The position numbers and the translations under genes are program-made. The notes under the pieces are model-generated. The model searched no databases. It was not told where the DNA came from and saw only the letters and a list, made by a program, of their open reading frames with translations. Of a DNA stretch of 7,711 bases, positions 4,500 to 7,711 are shown piece after piece. The first letter of the stretch is position 1, and each line of letters begins with the position of its first letter. The DNA comes from JADJNW01 sp964517145 (GTDB lineage: Bacteria > Bacteroidota > Bacteroidia > Chitinophagales > Saprospiraceae). The stretch is taken from positions 1-7,711 of the forward strand of contig CAZFBN010000204.1 of the NCBI GenBank assembly GCA_964517145.1. Reading direction: 5' to 3'.

Positions 4500-4859
4500 T
4501 TTGGGAAAGTCAATTTCTTTCAAAATATTAAAATCTTTATCATGGCTCACAATAAAGCTAGCATTAGCCGCAACAGCACAATCTACAAACTTATTATCAT
4601 CCATATCTTTTAGCAAATTAAATTTATAATAAGTTGTAATTCACTCTATGTTTATTAAGTTTTCCATAATACCCATTACACTCTCACTTGCAATATGCCC
4701 CATATGTTGCTCAATTATTTCAGCATACTCAGCAAAAATATCAGTTGTTATACAGAGCGTAAACTCACTTTTAAGCAGGCTTTGAAAAATCCAATGCAAG
4801 CGAGAGCGGTCAGATATACAAACCAGCAAAACATTCGTATCCAATACGACTTTTTCCAC
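4500..4859 (-). pseudogene. COG1569-type PIN toxin with in-frame stop and replaced C-terminus
   Basis: A GTG at 4859 starts MEKVVLDTNVLLVCIS, with the first PIN acidic residue Asp7, then TTDIFAEYAEII with Glu44. After codon 72 (NLINIE) an in-frame TGA at 4641-4643 stops the frame. The same frame continues ITTYYKFNLLKDMDDNKFVDCAVAANASFIVSHDKDF, the second half of the PIN domain with its remaining acidic residues. TGA in place of TGG (Trp) is the simplest explanation. TGA is used as an ordinary stop by other genes here, for example the SDR and the intact antitoxin. After DFPK the frame runs directly into acetyltransferase sequence. The toxin should be inactive, since the peptide before the stop lacks half the active site. 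Confidence 0.82.
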
Positions 4860-4866
4860 AGATTAC

Positions 4867-5097
4867 TCATTTAGATTCGTAAGGCGTGCGCATCTTCGTT
4901 TGCAGCATTCGATCCACATCTTCATCTGTCCAGCCCTTTTCATCCCACACTTGATTGGCTGCCTGGATTGCTCGTTTTGCAAAAAGTTGCACCAATAATT
5001 GCTTGATTTCCAATAACTCTTGTTCTTTCAAATCATGTGAAAAAACTTTGAGCAATTCTAACTGCATATTTGAGAGCGGTTGCTGTATGACTTCCAT
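4867..5097 (-). CDS. Antitoxin partner of the PIN toxin
   Basis: This 76-residue protein is mostly helical: LSNMQLELLKVFSHDLKEQELLEIKQLLVQLFAKRAIQAANQVWDEKGWTDEDVDRMLQTKMRTPYESK. The MQLELLxxFS and EKGWTxED...LRTPYxSK-like blocks are characteristic of small Bacteroidota proteins encoded directly before COG1569-type PIN toxins, and presumably act as antitoxins that may also repress the operon. It ends with TGA at 4867-4869, 7 bases before the GTG of the toxin. It appears intact although the toxin is broken, so it could now be an orphan antitoxin able to neutralise a related toxin elsewhere. No classical DNA-binding domain is obvious, so regulation is unclear. Confidence 0.78.
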   Translation of the reverse strand: MEVIQQPLSNMQLELLKVFSHDLKEQELLEIKQLLVQLFAKRAIQAANQVWDEKGWTDEDVDRMLQTKMRTPYESK

Positions 5098-5131
5098 ATG
5101 ATTTTACATTTTAAAAAATAGAACAATCAAA

Positions 5132-5167
5132 AAGGTTTTTCAAGTTTCAATTTAATTGTAAAACCTT
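5132..5167. terminator. Possible bidirectional terminator hairpin
   Basis: AAGGTTTT (5132-5139) pairs perfectly with AAAACCTT (5160-5167) around a 20-nt AT-rich loop that contains a further CAATT/AATTG pairing. On the minus strand it is followed by TTTTTGATTG and on the plus strand by GCTTTTATTT. It separates the second toxin-antitoxin locus from the secreted-protein gene. The stem is low in G+C, so strength is doubtful. Confidence 0.35.
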
Positions 5168-5190
5168 GCTTTTATTTACACCCAGCCCAA

Positions 5191-5244
5191 TTATTCTGTC
5201 AGCTCAAACGGCGCGAGGATGGTTTTGCTGGTTGGTTGAGAGGA
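5191..5244 (-). pseudogene. Possible 17-codon C-terminal remnant
   Basis: A minus-strand frame bounded upstream by TAG (5245-5247) encodes SSQPTSKTILAPFELTE and ends with TAA at 5191-5193. KTILAPFELTE looks like the last beta-strand of a larger, possibly carbohydrate-active, enzyme. The block uses GCG, CCG and CTG codons and is markedly more G+C-rich than the DNA on both sides, resembling the sugar isomerase gene at the right end. This suggests a leftover of host DNA at an insertion border. It is too short to prove. Confidence 0.25.
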
Positions 5245-5257
5245 CTATAATGCTAAT

Positions 5258-5743
5258 TTATGGCTTACTGATAATTATTACATAGGAATTTGCCAAGCAT
5301 ATATCATTAATTGTAGTTTGAAATTCCCATCTTAACCCTCTATAAGTATAAGCTACGAACTTCTCCAAATCAGATACAACCTTTTTGCCTTGCGTTTTTA
5401 CTACATTTTTTAATTTTAAATATTGTGCTGAATATCTGATAGTATAGATTAAATTTCCTGTTAGGAAGTAGGTGCTTATTGATTCCTTTGGTGCTGTACA
5501 GTTTTCACCAAAGTCTACCTCCTTTTTAGAGTCATAAGATATAACTCTGCCTGAAGTTCCGTCATTATAATTTACTTCTCCATCTTTCATTTTTGTAAAA
5601 CAGTTTATCAACAAATCCTCTGCCTCATCAAAATCTTTTTTGATTTTTATCAGTGTTTCAATGGAAAGATAGGTATCGCATTGGGCTGTTATGCAAACAG
5701 GAATTGCGCAAGAAAAAGCAATAGCAAGCAATAAGAGTTTCAT
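5258..5743 (-). CDS. Unrecognised small secreted protein
   Basis: This 161-residue protein begins with a clear signal peptide (MKLLLLAIAFSCAIPVCITAQ), probably cut between Ala20 and Gln21 or just after. The mature part has four cysteines (22, 48, 82, 149), enough for two disulfides. It includes a charged helix near 33-53, a beta-rich middle (GRVISYDSKKEVDFGENC, then STYFLTGNLIYTIRYSAQY) and a C-terminal FVAYTYRGLRWEFQTTINDIC. I recognise no family. The absence of Lys-Lys-rich sorting tails or membrane segments suggests a soluble periplasmic or exported protein. It lies alone between two toxin-antitoxin loci, with AT-rich leader and trailer sequences, so it is probably its own transcription unit. 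Confidence 0.75.
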   Translation of the reverse strand: MKLLLLAIAFSCAIPVCITAQCDTYLSIETLIKIKKDFDEAEDLLINCFTKMKDGEVNYNDGTSGRVISYDSKKEVDFGENCTAPKESISTYFLTGNLIYTIRYSAQYLKLKNVVKTQGKKVVSDLEKFVAYTYRGLRWEFQTTINDICLANSYVIIISKP

Positions 5744-5793
5744 AAGGGTTTTAAAGTTTTATTATTTTAATAAACAAATCAAGGAGTTTTATT

Positions 5794-5809
5794 AAAAAGC
5801 TAACTTTTT
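5794..5809 (-). terminator. Weak AT-only hairpin after the intact PIN toxin
   Basis: AAAAAG (5794-5799) and CTTTTT (5804-5809) form a 6-bp stem with a CTAA loop that overlaps the toxin stop codon. On the minus strand the hairpin is followed by AATAAAAC, not a true U-tract. It may be a weak terminator. Confidence 0.25.
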
Positions 5810-6260
5810 ATTGCAATAATTTTAACTCTGCTGCTTTTGTTATCAAAATAATCCCCTCCTGAGTACACGCGTCCTTAAAATCCGAATCAAAACTTGCTAA
5901 CACTGCCACGCCTTGTAACTTACAAGTTGCTAATATAAATGCGTCGTTTGGTAAAAGGTTATACTTTTTCATAAAATCTAATCCAAGTGGAATAGATTCG
6001 GCAGGTATTTGTAAAAAATTCAGCAGGGAGAGAAATAATTTCGTATCATGTTTATCCAATATTTCTTTTATTTGCCCCCTTTCACAAACACTCATCGGCG
6101 ATTTGCCTGCTAAAATTCCAATTAAACGATAAATATACTCACTGGCAATCAAAACATTAATGTATAATTCATGTTGACTATTGCGCAAAGCCTTTAGCAA
6201 TTCCGGCTTTTTCAACTTTTCATATTCAATTATTACACTGCTGTCAATCAATACTTTCAT
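5808..6260 (-). CDS. PIN-domain toxin (VapC-like), intact
   Basis: This 150-residue protein is a full-length PIN-domain ribonuclease. Its acidic active-site residues are in place: Asp6 (MKVLIDSS), Glu41 (IASEYIY), Asp106 (LLPNDAFILATC) and Asp125 or Asp127 (SFDSDF). They bind the metal used to cut RNA. The ATG overlaps the TGA of the antitoxin gene as ATGA, the usual coupling in type II toxin-antitoxin pairs with antitoxin first. It belongs to a different PIN subgroup from the broken COG1569-type toxin 1 kb away (ID-S instead of LDTN, different spacing). The target RNA cannot be read from the sequence. A weak AT-rich hairpin overlaps its stop codon. Confidence 0.88.
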   Translation of the reverse strand: MKVLIDSSVIIEYEKLKKPELLKALRNSQHELYINVLIASEYIYRLIGILAGKSPMSVCERGQIKEILDKHDTKLFLSLLNFLQIPAESIPLGLDFMKKYNLLPNDAFILATCKLQGVAVLASFDSDFKDACTQEGIILITKAAELKLLQ

Positions 6261-6475
6261 TGCTCATACCATTCTGTTATAGAGGGTTCATAATCGGAGT
6301 AATCTTTGAGTGCCCCTTCAAACTTTTCCCAAATCGCAATCCGTTCCTGACGTTCTTCTTCGCTGACCACATCCTGATTTTCAATGGTGTGATAGCGAAT
6401 GTCTAATCGTTTTGCCAATTCTAAAATGAATTGCAAATCTTTTCCACCTTCTACTTCCAAGACAACCTGAGTCAT
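6257..6475 (-). CDS. Antitoxin of the intact PIN pair
   Basis: This 72-residue acidic protein starts MTQVVLEVEGGKDLQFILELAKRLDIRYHTIE, a strand-helix layout common to small antitoxins paired with PIN toxins. A charged C-terminal tail (SEEERQERIAIWEKFEGALKDYSDYEPSITEWYEQ) would be expected to wrap round the toxin and block its active site. It lacks an obvious AbrB, MetJ/Arc or Phd DNA-binding signature, although the N-terminal half may still dimerise. The 4-bp ATGA overlap with the toxin gene supports the pairing. Upstream lie two direct repeats of an 11-mer that could serve as operator sites. GGAG about 13 bases before the ATG is a distant Shine-Dalgarno candidate. Confidence 0.8.
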   Translation of the reverse strand: MTQVVLEVEGGKDLQFILELAKRLDIRYHTIENQDVVSEEERQERIAIWEKFEGALKDYSDYEPSITEWYEQ

Positions 6476-6481
6476 AATTGA

Positions 6482-6526
6482 AATTTTTCTCCAAATAATT
6501 ATTTATCTAACAGGGAATTTTTCTCC
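6482..6526. promoter_or_regulatory. Paired 11-bp direct repeats upstream of the antitoxin
   Basis: AATTTTTCTCC occurs twice (6482-6492 and 6516-6526), 34 bases apart, a little over three helical turns. The inner copy lies 7 bases before the antitoxin start codon and overlaps the GGAG ribosome-binding candidate. The outer copy lies within a GGGA/TCCC hairpin. This is a plausible pair of autoregulatory operator sites, but binding is not shown. Confidence 0.35.
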
Positions 6527-6534
6527 CAAGTTTC

Positions 6535-6582
6535 AATTCCCGCAGCATTTCCTGTATATTTTTAAAAAACACTGCGGGAATT
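6535..6582. terminator. Perfect 11-bp inverted repeat behind the sugar isomerase gene
   Basis: AATTCCCGCAG (6535-6545) and CTGCGGGAATT (6572-6582) are perfect complements around a 26-nt AT-rich loop containing TTTTTAAAAA. It lies 34 bases past the stop of the isomerase gene and 60 bases before the antitoxin gene. The GC-rich core makes a strong hairpin, but no U-tract follows on the minus strand. It may end isomerase transcription or be a regulatory dyad for the toxin-antitoxin operon. Confidence 0.45.
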
Positions 6583-6615
6583 ATCAGTATATTTTCACAT
6601 CAGCAAATCAGCACA

Positions 6616-7671
6616 TTACGAAAGTCCCAAAATCTTCCGGTTCGTCTCCTCATCAGCAGCGCCACCGGCGAAGTCATCAAAGGCTTTCTCTGTTACTTCG
6701 ATGATGTGATCCTGAATGAACGGAGCGCCCTCGCGCGCGCCTTGCTCCGGCGATTTGATGCAGCATTCCCATTCGAGCACTGCCCAGCCGTCGAAATCAT
6801 ATTGGGAGAGTTTACTAAATATCGCGGCAAAATCCACCTGCCCGTCGCCCAGCGAGCGGAAACGCCCGGCACGATTGATCCAATCCTCATAGCCACCGTA
6901 CACGCCCACGCGACCCGTCGGATTGAATTCGGCGTCTTTGACGTGGAACATTTTTATAAATTCATGATAAATATCAATATATTGTAAATAATCGAGCTGT
7001 TGTAATACAAAATGCGAGGGATCATATAATAAATTCACGCGCGGGTGATTGTTGGTCGCTTCCAGGAAACGCTCGAACGTCGCGCCATCGTGCAGGTCTT
7101 CACCCGGATGGATTTCATAACAAACGTCCACACCCGCTTCGTCGTACGCATTCAAAATCGGCATCCAACGGTCGGCGAGTTCTTTAAAACCCGTTTCTAC
7201 CAAGCCTTTTGGGCGCTGGGGCCAAGGATATACCGTGGGCCAAAGCAAAGCGCCGGAGAACGTCACCGAACGATCAATACCCAGATTTTGACTGGCTTTA
7301 CCGGCATAAATCACTTGCTGCGTTGCCCATTCCTGGCGGGCTTTGGGATTGTTGCGAACTTCCGGCGCGGCAAATCCGTCAAACATGGCATCATAGGCCG
7401 GGTGCACCGCGACGAGTTGTCCTTGCAAATGCGTAGATAACTCCGTGATTTCCAAACCAAAAGCATTGATCTTCCCTTTTAATTCATCGCAATAATCCTT
7501 GCTTTCAGCGGCGGTTTTCAGGTCGATCAGGCGGCTGTCCCAGGTAGGAATTTGTACGCCTTTATAACCCAAATCTGCCATATATTTGCAAATGCCTTCC
7601 AAGGAGTTAAACGGCGCAGTATCGCCCATGAATTGTGCTAAAAATATAGCGGGTCCTTTTATTGTCTTCAT
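6616..7671 (-). CDS. Sugar phosphate isomerase/epimerase, xylose isomerase-like TIM barrel
   Basis: This 351-residue protein belongs to the AP-endonuclease-2/xylose-isomerase-like TIM-barrel superfamily. Likely metal ligands fall at the ends of barrel strands: Glu186 (CYEIHPGE), Asp217 (LLYDPSHF), His243 (MFHVKDAEF) and Glu300 (WAVLEWE). His188 and His220 probably contact substrate. Such enzymes isomerise, epimerise or dehydrate sugars or inositols, and the exact substrate is not evident. There is no signal peptide, so it acts in the cytoplasm. The gene is complete and clearly more G+C-rich than the rest of the window (frequent GCG, CGC and CCG codons), as expected of host core DNA. The start is ATG at 7671 after an AT-rich leader. 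It is the last gene before the accessory region, with a strong hairpin beyond its stop. Confidence 0.93.
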   Translation of the reverse strand: MKTIKGPAIFLAQFMGDTAPFNSLEGICKYMADLGYKGVQIPTWDSRLIDLKTAAESKDYCDELKGKINAFGLEITELSTHLQGQLVAVHPAYDAMFDGFAAPEVRNNPKARQEWATQQVIYAGKASQNLGIDRSVTFSGALLWPTVYPWPQRPKGLVETGFKELADRWMPILNAYDEAGVDVCYEIHPGEDLHDGATFERFLEATNNHPRVNLLYDPSHFVLQQLDYLQYIDIYHEFIKMFHVKDAEFNPTGRVGVYGGYEDWINRAGRFRSLGDGQVDFAAIFSKLSQYDFDGWAVLEWECCIKSPEQGAREGAPFIQDHIIEVTEKAFDDFAGGAADEETNRKILGLS

Positions 7672-7673
7672 AA

Positions 7674-7711
7674 TTTTTTATTTGACGTTTTTTATTTGAC
7701 GTTTTTTATTT
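7674..7711. repeat. Tandem 14-bp repeat in the isomerase leader
   Basis: The unit TTTTTTATTTGACG occurs as two perfect copies (7674-7687, 7688-7701) plus the first 10 bases of a third, which runs off the window. The array begins 3 bases before the isomerase start codon, so it occupies the 5' leader or promoter. Copy number may be higher outside the window. Confidence 0.75.

Noticed and set aside
4641..4643. TGA as a recoded sense codon in the PIN toxin
   Set aside because: Other genes in the window end in TGA with ATGA overlaps, and the toxin is also damaged at its C-terminus, so decay is simpler.
4868..4870. ATG overlapping the antitoxin stop as the toxin start
   Set aside because: It is out of frame with the PIN sequence; the in-frame start must be the GTG at 4859 because a TAA lies just upstream in that frame.
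6693..7440. Several open frames opposite or overlapping the sugar isomerase gene
   Set aside because: They are side effects of the G+C-rich codons of a clearly real gene with intact active-site motifs.
1..7711. CRISPR array, tRNA, rRNA or transposase
   Set aside because: No regularly spaced repeats, cloverleaf, rRNA-like or transposase sequence was seen; the only tandem repeat is the 14-bp array at the right edge, which has no spacers.

Overview
The window reads as a stretch of accessory DNA from a member of the Bacteroidota, possibly a Saprospiraceae/Haliscomenobacter-like or Chitinophagaceae-like bacterium. This rests on the protein families and their style: a Bacteroidota-type Crp/Fnr regulator with a short C-terminal helix-turn-helix, COG1569-type PIN toxins with small helical antitoxins, and a secreted protein with an Ala|Gln signal-peptide end. 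AT-rich 5' leaders without strong Shine-Dalgarno sequences fit too. The assignment is inferred, not proven. Every confident gene is on the minus strand, so transcription runs from high to low coordinates.

Right end (about 6.6-7.7 kb): a complete, visibly more G+C-rich gene for a xylose-isomerase-like TIM-barrel sugar isomerase/epimerase, preceded by a 14-bp tandem repeat at the window edge. This looks like host-type DNA. Next, in AT-rich DNA, come an intact antitoxin/PIN toxin pair (5.8-6.5 kb), an unrecognised small secreted protein (5.26-5.74 kb), and a 17-codon G+C-rich scrap that may be the tail of a lost gene. A second antitoxin/PIN locus (4.37-5.10 kb) has a broken toxin: an in-frame TGA interrupts it, and its C-terminus runs in frame into the tail of a hexapeptide-repeat acetyltransferase. 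That tail is itself frameshifted and ends with a 4-bp ATGA overlap on a cyclophilin-like lipoprotein gene (3.86-4.32 kb).

Middle (0.65-3.77 kb): six compact genes in two tight groups, Crp/Fnr regulator > YdeI/DUF1905-like > DUF5655 with a zinc knuckle, then VOC protein > SDR oxidoreductase > stand-alone two-helix membrane protein. The block is bounded by structures resembling integron attC sites. It starts (minus strand) with GTTATGTGCC and ends with the exact reverse complement, GGCACATAAC, just past the last stop codon. This is what one expects of a gene cassette, here about 3.1 kb. No integrase gene lies in the window, so the best description is a candidate integrase-less cassette array (CALIN-like).

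Left end (1-0.79 kb): essentially gene-free. It holds the large attC-like site, a long imperfect palindrome (429-571), a second dyad element (270-358), a weaker attC-like site (45-93) and one doubtful small ORF. No rRNA, tRNA, CRISPR array, transposase or recognisable defence island is visible beyond the toxin-antitoxin loci.
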